Positions 48,105 through 57,019 of a DNA stretch of 64,000 nt are shown piece after piece; positions within the stretch are counted from its first letter, which is position 1, and the number at the start of each line of letters is the position of its first letter. The translations under genes were made by a program, and so were the position numbers. The notes under the pieces are model-generated. The model had not been told where the DNA came from, ran no database searches, and saw only the letters and a program-made list of their open reading frames with translations. Origin of the DNA: an uncultured Clostridia bacterium (GTDB lineage: Bacteria > Bacillota > Clostridia > TANB77 > CAG-508); contig CAMVJW010000001.1 of the NCBI GenBank assembly GCA_947167965.1, forward strand, positions 1 through 64,000, read 5' to 3'.

Positions 48105-48479
48105 ATGGAGCAAAAATATTTAAAATGTAAAAAATGTGGAAATATTGTTGCAGTTGTTAAAAACAACGGAAAAGAAATAGTGTGTTGTGGACAAAATATG
48201 AGTCAAATTATACCTGGAGAAATAGATGCTGCAAAAGAAAAGCACATTCCTGTTGTAAAAAGGGAAAATAATATAGTAACAGTTACAGTTGGAGATATAC
48301 TTCATCCAATGCAAGAAGATCATTATATAGAATGGATTTCAATTCAAACAAAAGCAGGAAATCAAAGAAAAGCATTAAAACCTGGAGATATACCTCAAAA
48401 AGAATTTCTAATTGAAGAAACAGATGAAATAGAAGCTGTATATGCATATTGTAACTTGCATGGCTTATGGAAAAAATAA
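48105..48479 (+). CDS. Desulfoferrodoxin (superoxide reductase, 2Fe type)
   Basis: 124 residues, started at ATG 48105 with AAAGGAGGAATG upstream (an earlier frame extension has no good site). KCKKCGNIVAVV and EIVCCGQNM form the desulforedoxin iron site (CxxC, CC). EKHIPVV, GDILHPMQEDHYIEWI and AYCNLHGLW provide the four His and one Cys of the superoxide-reducing centre. It reduces superoxide to peroxide without making oxygen, as expected in an anaerobe. Confidence 0.93.
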   Translation: MEQKYLKCKKCGNIVAVVKNNGKEIVCCGQNMSQIIPGEIDAAKEKHIPVVKRENNIVTVTVGDILHPMQEDHYIEWISIQTKAGNQRKALKPGDIPQKEFLIEETDEIEAVYAYCNLHGLWKK

Positions 48480-48490
48480 CTTTTTTAATT

Positions 48491-48552
48491 TTGGGACAGA
48501 CTTACTTAAATTTGGGGACAGTCCCGTTTTGAAAACGGGACTGTCCCCAAAT
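48491..48552. repeat. Perfect 21-bp palindrome (REP-like) with core GGGGACAGTCCCG
   Basis: Arms 48510-48530 and 48532-48552 are perfect reverse complements around one G, with core GGGGACAGTCCCG. A degenerate copy (GGGACAGAC) lies at 48493. GC content is far above the surroundings. The GGACAGTCCC/GGGACTGTCC core resembles bacterial REP elements spread by TnpA_REP transposases; no transposase is in the window. It can also serve as terminator for dfx and the convergent AI-2E gene. Confidence 0.85.
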
Positions 48553-48566
48553 CAAAATAGTTTAAA

Positions 48567-49676
48567 TTACTTCATGTCAAATATTGCTTTTACTATTCCC
48601 CTATCAATAAATTTTGAGAATATATTTTTTATAATAATTAATACAATTGGTCCTACAAACATTCCCATTATTCCTATAAACCTAAAACCTGTATACATTG
48701 ATATTATTGTAAATATTGGATGTATTCCAATATTACCACTTACAATTTTAGGCTCTATAAATTGTCTAACAAGTGACATTATAATCCATAATGCTATTAT
48801 TGATAATCCTAATGTTAGTTCTCCATTTAGTCCAGAGATTATCCCCCATGGGATCATTACTGTTCCAGAGCCAAATATTGGCAAAGCATCTACAAAGGCA
48901 ATTAGAATTGCTGCAATTAGTGGAAAACCTACATTAAATTTTAAAAAGTGTAAAATGTATAGACCTATTAAACTTATAAAAAAAGATATTATAATTAAAA
49001 ATACTTGTGCTTTTAAATATCCACCTAATGATTTTACTAATTCTCTTATGTGTTTTGATAATTTTCTCATCCATTTTTCTGGCAAATGGTGTTCTAGTTC
49101 GTCTATCATATATATTTTATCTGTGCAAATAAAATATAATGATAAAAAAGTAATAAAAATATTTATTGAAATTACTGGAATAGCTTTTACACTACTCACA
49201 ATTTGTGTAAAGATATTTTGAAAATATATTGATACTTTTTCTAACATAGAAAAAGCACTCTTTCTAATTAAATCTATTATTTCTGATGGTACTTTAAAAC
49301 TCTCAATATTAGTATTATTTAACCATTTTCCAATTCCTGAAGATATTTTTTCATAATAAACATTAAAATTAGATAGTAAATTTGAAGATTCTGATATTAA
49401 TGTAATTATTATCCAACTTAAAAATCCTATTATAATTCCTAAGGTAAAAATTAAAACTATTATTGAACTAAACTTTCTTGAAATTTTAAACTTTTTCATT
49501 AGTTTTTTTATAATTGGTTCTATTATTAAAGAAATTGTAAATGCTATTAAAAAAGGAAGATAAAAATAAGCTAGTTTAAATCCTATAATAGTTAATAAAA
49601 CAATAAATGTAAATATTAATATAGATTTTCCTTTTGTATATATTTTGTAATACCATTGTTTAACTTCCTCATTCAT
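48567..49676 (-). CDS. AI-2E family transporter (YtvI/PerM-like)
   Basis: 369 residues with about eight membrane helices in the AI-2E pattern: FLIAFTISLIIEPIIKKL, then a loop, LPIFGSGTVMIPWGIISGLN and FIEPKIVSGNIGIHPIFTII (family signature near residue 310). Relatives include the sporulation protein YtvI, Na+/H+ antiporters and supposed AI-2 exporters, so function is open. Convergent with dfx; between them is the palindrome. Confidence 0.85.
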   Translation of the reverse strand: MNEEVKQWYYKIYTKGKSILIFTFIVLLTIIGFKLAYFYLPFLIAFTISLIIEPIIKKLMKKFKISRKFSSIIVLIFTLGIIIGFLSWIIITLISESSNLLSNFNVYYEKISSGIGKWLNNTNIESFKVPSEIIDLIRKSAFSMLEKVSIYFQNIFTQIVSSVKAIPVISINIFITFLSLYFICTDKIYMIDELEHHLPEKWMRKLSKHIRELVKSLGGYLKAQVFLIIISFFISLIGLYILHFLKFNVGFPLIAAILIAFVDALPIFGSGTVMIPWGIISGLNGELTLGLSIIALWIIMSLVRQFIEPKIVSGNIGIHPIFTIISMYTGFRFIGIMGMFVGPIVLIIIKNIFSKFIDRGIVKAIFDMK

Positions 49677-49736
49677 ACATACTCCTATAGATTATTAATT
49701 TTTTATTTCACAATCGATTAAATTTTTAAATTTGTA

Positions 49737-49789
49737 ATTTATAATTTTTAGTTTTTAATTTTTAGTTTTTAGTTTTTAATTTTTAATTA
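49737..49789. repeat. Short T-rich heptamer repeat
   Basis: Imperfect repeats of TTTTTAR (for example TTTTTAGTTTTTAATTTTT) in the gap between the AI-2E gene and spoIIP. Simple-sequence tract; no function seen. Confidence 0.5.
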
Positions 49790-49798
49790 TCATCATTT

Positions 49799-50972
49799 TT
49801 ATTTTAATGCCTCATTAAATATATTTGAAACATATTTCATACTTGAAAGTGTTTGTTCTAATGTATTCCCTGTTGCTCCAACTTCAATTATGCATGCGGC
49901 CTTTCCTAAATGTTGATTATATCTAGAATTTCTTATTATTATAGGTTTAAATAAACCTGGATACATTTCATTTGCTTTTTGTTGTATTTTTAATGCAAAT
50001 TTCAAATTATTATCCCAATTTGGATGATATAATCCTCCTCCATTTGTCCCTATTACAAACATTACCTGTGCGCAGTAATCTTCACCTATTTTAACAGTTG
50101 GAGCATAATTTTCATTACTTCCTATTGCATCTCTATGTAAATCTATAATAATATCTGATTTAAATTCATTTAATATATTATTTACTGTTTTTAAAGATCT
50201 TGAATATGATCCTGTATAGGCAGGATAATCATGAAATGTTTTGTCATGATATGTATTAAATCCAAAACCATTAAGATATGATATTAATTCATCTCCAACA
50301 CGTGAAACCGAATAATTCAAATCAATTGTTCTATAATTTCCGCGAAGGAGTATAACTATAATTTTCAGTTTGTGTATAGCTTTCACATGTATGAGTATGG
50401 AATATTAAAACATTATTTGCATTTATATGTAAATTACTATAATTTAATATATTCTCTGTCAATTCAAAAGATGTTTCATTTCTTATTTTTACACCATTAT
50501 ATTCAAAATTATAGCTCTCTAAAATTGGATTTTTAGTAACTACTTCTGTACTTACATTTTCTAAACTCTTTTTATCTATTAGCTTGTTTTCCTCTATATT
50601 GTCGTTTTTTGTTTCTTTAGCTATTTCTATATCTTCTTTATCAATTTCATTTTCTTCATTATCTTGTCCAATATTCTTATTTATATACTGATCAGTTTTA
50701 AATATAGTTGAGGTATTTTTATAAATTATATCTGATGAAATTTTTCCATTTGATTTTTGATTTTCATTTTTACTATAAGTACCACTAATCACATCACTTT
50801 CAGTATTAATAGCCAATGTTAAATATTTTATTGTATCAATTTTAAAACTTTGATTAATTCTAAAATTAAAACTAATACTATTTTTTATAAAAATAAAAAG
50901 GACATATATTAAAAGTAAAATCATTACTATTTTAACTATGTCCTTTAATCTAATTATTCTAATCTTGAACAT
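49799..50972 (-). CDS. spoIIP: Stage II sporulation protein P, with one CGG +1 frameshift
   Basis: 390 residues after the frame change. N-terminal helix (IVMILLLIYVLFIFI), a long polar stretch with acidic runs (about 85-150), then the SpoIIP/amidase_3-like domain: NVLIFHTHTCESYTQ, then SYTPS-CGG-GNYRTIDLNYSVSRVG, then IIDLHRDAIG and CIIEVGATGNT. These supply the zinc ligands (His, Glu, His and the IIEVG Glu) of the peptidoglycan amidase. SpoIIP with SpoIID degrades septal wall during engulfment. Site is codon 211. Without the shift the catalytic domain is lost. Sporulation here requires the shift if the gene is active. Confidence 0.92.
50340..50342 (-). other. CGG +1 frameshift site in spoIIP
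   Basis: Context CCT TCG CGG AAA; skipping C at 50342 gives TCG GGA AAT TAT AGA, restoring the PSGNYRT loop. Zero frame stops after two codons. Confidence 0.9.
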
Positions 50973-51081
50973 ATATCTTACTCCTTAGTAAATATATATA
51001 TTCAATAATTGTCCATAATATTCTTTTTATTTATTATGATATAATACTTAAAACATACAATAGCAAAAAACCTGTATTTAT

Positions 51082-51732
51082 TTATATTTTTCTAGGTTTT
51101 AGTTCCAAATATATTGGTTTTTCATTTCCAATCATAGTTGATTTTCCATGTCCTGGATAAACTATTGTATCTTCCGGTAAAATCATTAGTTTTTTTGTGA
51201 TTGAGTCTATTATCTGTTTGAAATCTGATGTTGGGAGATCTGTTCTTCCCCACGTTCCTCTGAATAATGTATCTCCTGAAATTAGCAATTTTTGATTTTC
51301 TATGTATAAACAAGAGCTTCCCTTTGTGTGGCCAGGAGTATGGATAACTTTTAGTTCTATTTCTCCTATATGAATTAAATCTCCATCATCCACTCTTGAA
51401 TCCGCTTCTAATTCTATTTCCGAAAAGCCATCCAAATACTCTGTTAAATTAACTTTTTTATCATTTAAACCTTCACTATCATCTCTATGAATTAATATTT
51501 TTCCACCCATTTTATCTTTTAGGCTTGTTACTCCACCAATATGGTCTCCATGACAGTGGGTTAGATATATGTATTTTAACTTTCCTTTTAATATATTTAT
51601 TAATTCTATAATTCTATCTACATCACCTGCAGGGTCTATTACCATTGTTTCTTTTGATTTTTGATCAAATATTATATAACAGTTTGTTTCTTCTCCTATC
51701 CACGTGTATATTTTTAATCTCTTTAGTATCAT
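51082..51732 (-). CDS. Metallo-beta-lactamase fold hydrolase (glyoxalase II-like)
   Basis: 216 residues. YLTHCHGDHIGGV is the HxHxDH metal site; HTPGHTKGSSC, ISGDTLFRGTWGRTD and PGHGKSTMIG complete the ligands. Family includes hydroxyacylglutathione hydrolase and persulfide dioxygenase; glutathione is rare in Clostridia, so the thioester substrate is uncertain. 45 bp downstream of relA, common pairing in Firmicutes. Confidence 0.87.
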   Translation of the reverse strand: MILKRLKIYTWIGEETNCYIIFDQKSKETMVIDPAGDVDRIIELINILKGKLKYIYLTHCHGDHIGGVTSLKDKMGGKILIHRDDSEGLNDKKVNLTEYLDGFSEIELEADSRVDDGDLIHIGEIELKVIHTPGHTKGSSCLYIENQKLLISGDTLFRGTWGRTDLPTSDFKQIIDSITKKLMILPEDTIVYPGHGKSTMIGNEKPIYLELKPRKI

Positions 51733-51777
51733 TTTTTCCGCAATCCTTTCTATATGTATTATTTAGTATAAAAAGTT

Positions 51778-53988
51778 TTAAACATTCTTTCTTCTAACTT
51801 CATACACACTGTCTATTTTGCGTATAGATTTAAAAACAGTATTTAATTCATTTAAATTTTTAATTTCTACAGTTAAACCTATAGTAGCAATACGATCTTT
51901 CCCAACTTTTGTATTAACTCCTAAAATATTAATTTTAACTTTAGAAATAGCATTTAATATATCTGCAAGTAAGCCCATTCTATCATTTGCACTAACTTCG
52001 ATATCAACACTATAATCTGTTTCTTCCTCTTTTTCCCAATATACATCAATAATTCTATTTTCTTCTTTTAAAAGTTCATTAACATTAAAACAATCTTTTC
52101 TATGAACAGAAACACCTCTTCCTTTAGTGATATAGCCTATTATCTCATCTCCTGGAACTGGGTTACAACATCTTGAAAATTTAACTAAACAATTGTCTAT
52201 TCCTTTTACAATAACACCATTATTTGAGCCTTTCTTTTTTCTTTCACTCTGTGCTTTAGTTAATTCTTCAAGTTTTTCTTCTATATCTTGTTCTTGTTCT
52301 TGATTATCTTTTCGATATTCAATTAACATACGAGAAATTATTTTTGTTGCTGTATTTGCTCCAAATCCAACTGCAGCATACATTTCGTCTAAATCTTTAT
52401 ACTTGTATCTATTAAGCATTGGATTTATATATTCTGTTTTAAATAATTTTTCATGTGATAGTCCTAATCTTTTAACTTCTCTTTCAATTGATTCTTTTCC
52501 TTTTTCAATATTTTCAGCTTTTCTTTCTTTTTTGAACCAGCTATTAATTTTATTTCTTGCAGCTGTACTCTTTACAAATTTTAACCAATCTAAACTTGGA
52601 CCTTTAGAATTATCTGATGTAATAATTTCTATAATATCTCCACTTTTTAGTTCTGTTAGAATAGGCATCATTTTGCTGTTTATTTTACAACCTACCATAT
52701 GATTTCCAATTTCTGCATGAATCATATATGCAAAATCAATTGGTGTAGCACCTTTTGGTAATACTTTAATCGCTCCTTTTGGAGTAAATACATAAACTTC
52801 ATCTTCAAATAGCTCTGTTTTTAAGTTTTCCATAAATTGTTCTGGGTCTTGCATTTCTTGTTGCCATTCTAAAGATTCTCTAAGCCAAGCTAATCTATCT
52901 TCTGTAACTACAACATTTTTCTTACCTTTTCCTAAAAAGTTTGCTTCTTTATAAGCCCAGTGTGCAGCAATACCATATTCTGCAATTTTATGCATATCCC
53001 ATGTTCGAATTTGAACTTCAAATGGCGTACCTTTTTCTCCTAATAAAGTAGTATGTATTGATTGATACATATTAGGTTTTGGTACAGCAATATAATCTTT
53101 AAATCTTCCAGGCATTGGGCTATACATTTCGTGAACAACTCCTAAAGCAGAATAGCAATCTTTAACTGAATTTACAATTATTCTTAAAGCAAATAAATCA
53201 TAGATTTGATCTAATGTTGAATTATCTCTTTTCATTTTTCTATAAATAGAATATAAGTGTTTAGCACGTCCTGTAACTTCTGCATCAACTTTATTCTTTT
53301 TTAATTGAACTCTAATGTCATCCATTATTTTTTGAATAAACATTAGTCTTTCATCTTTCTTCTTATTAATCCCTTCAACTAATTCATGATATTCATCTGG
53401 ATGTAAAAATTTAAAACCAGCATCTTCTAATTCAGCTTTTATAGAGTATAAACCTAGTCTATTTGCAAGTGGAGCATATAGCTCTAAAGTTTCTTTTGCA
53501 TTTGCTATTTGTCTTTCTCTTTTTAAATATTTTAAAGTTCTCATATTGTGTAGTCTATCTGCAAGTTTAATTAGGATTACTCTTATATCTTTTCCCATTG
53601 CTAAAAACATTCTTCTATAGTTTTCAACTTGAGTTTCTTCTACTGAGGCAAATTGAATAGAGCTAAGTTTTGTAACTCCTTGCACCATATTTGCTATTTC
53701 TTCTCCAAATTCTTCTACTAAATCCTCATATGTTACTGGAGTATCTTCAACTATATCATGGAGTAAACCAGCACATATAGTTGGTTCATCTAGACCTATT
53801 TCAGCTAAAATATATGCTACATTTATTGGATGTATAATATATGGTTCACCTGATTTTCTTGTTTGTCCATTATGTTTTTCATTTGCAAAGTTATATGCCC
53901 TCATTATTAATTTTGTATCTACTTTTCTGGTTACTTCTTTCTTTTTATTTATTACATCATTAATTGTGATTTCCTTGTTTTCGCTCAT
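51778..53988 (-). CDS. relA: (p)ppGpp synthetase/hydrolase RelA/SpoT
   Basis: 736 residues. HD hydrolase domain (PYIIHPINVAYILAE, then CAGLLHDIVEDT), synthetase domain (RIIVNSVKDCYSALGVVHE), TGS (VYVFTPKGAIKVLPKGATPI), helical/CC region (CLVKFSRCCNPVPGDEI) and C-terminal ACT (VDIEVSANDRMGLLADILNA). Bifunctional stringent response enzyme. Downstream of recJ by 26 bp and upstream of the MBL gene, likely one transcript. Confidence 0.95.
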   Translation of the reverse strand: MSENKEITINDVINKKKEVTRKVDTKLIMRAYNFANEKHNGQTRKSGEPYIIHPINVAYILAEIGLDEPTICAGLLHDIVEDTPVTYEDLVEEFGEEIANMVQGVTKLSSIQFASVEETQVENYRRMFLAMGKDIRVILIKLADRLHNMRTLKYLKRERQIANAKETLELYAPLANRLGLYSIKAELEDAGFKFLHPDEYHELVEGINKKKDERLMFIQKIMDDIRVQLKKNKVDAEVTGRAKHLYSIYRKMKRDNSTLDQIYDLFALRIIVNSVKDCYSALGVVHEMYSPMPGRFKDYIAVPKPNMYQSIHTTLLGEKGTPFEVQIRTWDMHKIAEYGIAAHWAYKEANFLGKGKKNVVVTEDRLAWLRESLEWQQEMQDPEQFMENLKTELFEDEVYVFTPKGAIKVLPKGATPIDFAYMIHAEIGNHMVGCKINSKMMPILTELKSGDIIEIITSDNSKGPSLDWLKFVKSTAARNKINSWFKKERKAENIEKGKESIEREVKRLGLSHEKLFKTEYINPMLNRYKYKDLDEMYAAVGFGANTATKIISRMLIEYRKDNQEQEQDIEEKLEELTKAQSERKKKGSNNGVIVKGIDNCLVKFSRCCNPVPGDEIIGYITKGRGVSVHRKDCFNVNELLKEENRIIDVYWEKEEETDYSVDIEVSANDRMGLLADILNAISKVKINILGVNTKVGKDRIATIGLTVEIKNLNELNTVFKSIRKIDSVYEVRRKNV

Positions 53989-54014
53989 TTAATACACCCC
54001 TGTTTTTATCTAAA

Positions 54015-55713
54015 TTATAAACTCTTAATTACATCCTTTATATTAATTTGGATTGTATCATATCCATTAAAAGAATTAATATCTAAATTTCCGGCAATAT
54101 CTACTCTATCTCCTATTTTAAATTCTTCTGAATAATGGCCTAAGTTAAATCCAATTGCATCTATGTAATTATTACTATTATCTTTTAATCCAAGCTTTAA
54201 ATGCTTTCCATTAGTTAAGCTTCTAATAGAATTTATTCTTAGATTTTTAATAGCAAATATAGGCATAGAATTTGATTCTCCAAATGGTTCTAATAATTTT
54301 AAACTTTGCACAACATTTGTATCTATATCATTTAAATCCACAGTTTGATCAATACTTATTATTGGTTTTAAATCAATAATATTTGAATTATTCCCTATAT
54401 TTAATAATGTTGTTTTAAAGTTTTCAAAGTTTAGTTCATTTACACTTAATCCACATGCCATACTATGTCCACCAAATTCATCTAATGAATCTTTACATTT
54501 TAGTAATGCATCATGTAAATCAAATCCAGGTATACTTCTTCCGTGATCCTTTTCCTATGCCATTTTCATCATCAAATGAAATTAGAATAGATGGCTTATA
54601 ATATAATTCTGTTATTCTAGAAGCTACTATTCCAATTATTCCTGCATGCCAATTCTTACCTTTTAATACTATTATACTATCATTTGATAGTCCATTTTCT
54701 TCTATTTGGTTAATAGCTTCATCAAATATTTGCTTTTCTTCTTCTTGTCTTTTTAAATTTAAACTATTTAGCTCTTCTGCTATTTTAATTGCTTTTTCTT
54801 TGTCATTATCTAACAATAAATTTAATGCCGTATATGCTGAACCAATTCTCCCAGAAGCATTAATTCTTGGTGCAACACCAAAAGCTATTGAAATAGAATT
54901 CACCTTTTTATATCCTGCTGTCTTAATAATAGCATCTAATCCAACATTTTTCGTACACTCTACAAGTTTCAAACCTAATTTAGTAATAACTCTATTTTCA
55001 TCAACTAATGGTACAATATCTGCTATTGTTCCAATAGACACAATATCTAAATATTTTAAGTACTCTTTTTCATCTAATTTTAATCTTTGGCTTATAGCCT
55101 GTGTTAGTTTAAATGCTACTCCCACACCACATAATTCTCTAAATTGGTATTTACTGTCTTTTCTTTTGCAATCAATAACAGCTATAGTATTAGGTATAAT
55201 GTCTCCAGGCTCATGATGATCTGTTACAATAACATCAATCCCTATTTTTTTTGCGTATTCTACTTCTTTTATAGATGTAATTCCACAATCTACAGTTATT
55301 ATAAGAGTATAATTATCTTCTTTAATTTTTTCTATAGCTTCAATATTTAGTCCATATCCTTCATCTATTCTATTTGGAATATAAACTCCACAATCTAGCC
55401 CTCTATCTTTTAAAAATTTTTTTAAAACTGTTGAACTTGTAATTCCATCTACATCATAATCTCCGTAAATAGTAACTTTTTCATTTGAATTAATTGCTTT
55501 TATTATTCTATCTACAGCCTGTTCCATATCAGGCATCTCAAATGGATTATAAAAATCATTTCTTTTTGGATTCAGAAAAACTTCAGCTGTATCAACAGTT
55601 ATTCCTCTATTTACCATAATTTGGGCTAATGTTTTATTTAAATTAAATCTTTTTACTATTTTTTCGGTTTCTTCTTCATTTTGATTAGTCTTATATTGCC
55701 ATTTTTTATTCAT
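54015..55713 (-). CDS. recJ: Single-strand DNA exonuclease RecJ, with one CGG +1 frameshift
   Basis: About 565 residues after the frame change, normal for RecJ. KVTIYGDYDVDGITSSTVL, TLIITVDCGITSIKEV and DVIVTDHHEPGD carry the DHH metal-binding Asp/His residues, and GVAPRINASGRIGSA follows. In the DHHA1 domain GIGKGS-CGG-GRSIPGFDLHDAL restores the family motif GKGSGRS before GGHSMACGL. The C-terminal OB fold ends with GYDTIQINIKDV. RecJ degrades single-stranded DNA 5'-3' in repair. Codon 391 is the CGG. Without the shift DHHA1 and OB are lost. Confidence 0.93.
54541..54543 (-). other. CGG +1 frameshift site in recJ
   Basis: Context GGA TCA CGG AAG; skipping C at 54543 gives TCA GGA AGA AGT, restoring the invariant GSGRS of DHHA1. 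Confidence 0.9.
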
Positions 55714-55926
55714 TTAATTACCTCTTATATTTCTATTGTTCTTTATTTTACTACAACATATTTAAAATATCAATAGATATAATTTTCACTCACATAAAAA
55801 ATAATTTTTCATAATATAGTATATCTTTATAAATTTAGTAGATACTATTTGTATTTAGTATGTTATCTATAATGGTTTATTGGTAACCATTTAAAAACCT
55901 AAATATATTTAAGGAATGAAAATTTA

Positions 55927-56724
55927 ATGAAATCAATTTGTATAAAAACTAATAATGAAGATTCTATTAATTATCTACTAAATAAGTTGAAAAATGATAA
56001 TCTAAAACATATTTATTTTTCGTGCCATAAATTCAAGGTTTTTACTAATATAATTATACATTATACCGGTGATGATTTTATTATTTTTATTAAATATTTA
56101 TCTGATACTTTTTCTTCTTTAGTTCTAAATCTATTTGAATTAGATATTGCAGAAAGTATAATCAATCAAGAATACTTTTATTTTAATAATTTTGAGAAAA
56201 TATCAATTTTAGAAAAAATTAAAAATAATAAAGATGATATATCATCTTTTGAAAAGAAAAAAAGTATTTTATATAATACATTTTTTAATTATTTTAAAGA
56301 ATATAATAAACTATATTTAAAAGGGTTTATTACTTTTAGACTAAAATCCTATTATAAAGAATTAGAAAATATAGTTGATTTATCAATAAATCAGTATGTT
56401 ATAGAAAAAGAATACAATGATTTTGTAGAGTTGCTTAGATTATATGTTCAATCACGAAGTTCTATTAGCGAAAAAGTATATTTACTATATAAAAAAAATA
56501 ATCCTATTTTATTAGATAAAAATAAAAATATTATTCCAACAGAAATTAATACACTTAATTGTAAATATTTATCAGATATAAGTTTTTCTTCTTCTGATAA
56601 AATTTTAAATACATTACTAAATATTCTCCCTAGAAAGATTTATATTGATTTAGTAGATAATAAAATAGATGATTTTCTAAATACTTTAAAATTGATCTTT
56701 GAAAATAGAGTTGAGTTTATTTAA
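55927..56724 (+). CDS. ytxC: YtxC-like sporulation protein
   Basis: 265 residues, no signal or membrane segments. FITFRLKSYYKELENIVDLSINQYVIEKEYNDFVELL (given as its parts FITFRLKSYYKEL and YVIEKEYNDFVELLRLYVQS) is the signature of the YtxC family, found in spore-formers and of unclear role. Flanked by non-coding DNA (about 200 bp upstream) and a terminator. Confidence 0.82.
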   Translation: MKSICIKTNNEDSINYLLNKLKNDNLKHIYFSCHKFKVFTNIIIHYTGDDFIIFIKYLSDTFSSLVLNLFELDIAESIINQEYFYFNNFEKISILEKIKNNKDDISSFEKKKSILYNTFFNYFKEYNKLYLKGFITFRLKSYYKELENIVDLSINQYVIEKEYNDFVELLRLYVQSRSSISEKVYLLYKKNNPILLDKNKNIIPTEINTLNCKYLSDISFSSSDKILNTLLNILPRKIYIDLVDNKIDDFLNTLKLIFENRVEFI

Positions 56725-56738
56725 AATTTTATAAACTT

Positions 56739-56773
56739 AACTAAAAAATCTCCTAAATGGAGATTTTTTAGTT
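56739..56773. terminator. Bidirectional terminator between ytxC and the small gene
   Basis: AACTAAAAAATCTCC (56739-56753) / GGAGATTTTTTAGTT (56759-56773), five-base loop, perfect. It overlaps the stop of the next minus-strand gene. Confidence 0.85.
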
Positions 56774-57019
56774 ATTAAATACATTATTTTTCATATATAT
56801 TAATAATCTTTGGGTTAATTTTGACATATCTTGCTCATATAATTTTTTATTAGTATCATATTTCCAATTATAATTTCTATCAGCAAATTTTGAAAAAAAT
56901 ATTCTATATTCATATGGATAATTTCTTAGAATTTCTATTGGTGCATATTTCATTATTTCTATCATTTCTTTGCTTGCCTTAGAAATTTCTTTATTACTAT
57001 ATTTATTTAATTTTACCAT
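56768..57019 (-). CDS. Small uncharacterised protein coupled to the secreted protein
   Basis: 83 residues. LNKYSNKEISKASKEMIEIM and aromatic/basic rest (YPYEYRIFFSKFADRNYNWK). No family recognised. Its ATG overlaps the stop of the upstream gene (7 bp shared), so translation is likely coupled. No membrane segment; possibly a cytosolic partner of the upstream export product. Confidence 0.55.
   Translation of the reverse strand: MVKLNKYSNKEISKASKEMIEIMKYAPIEILRNYPYEYRIFFSKFADRNYNWKYDTNKKLYEQDMSKLTQRLLIYMKNNVFNN

Noticed and set aside
49737..49789. T-rich heptamer tract as a regulatory element
   Set aside because: Low-complexity AT sequence with no conserved partner or structure; kept only as a repeat.
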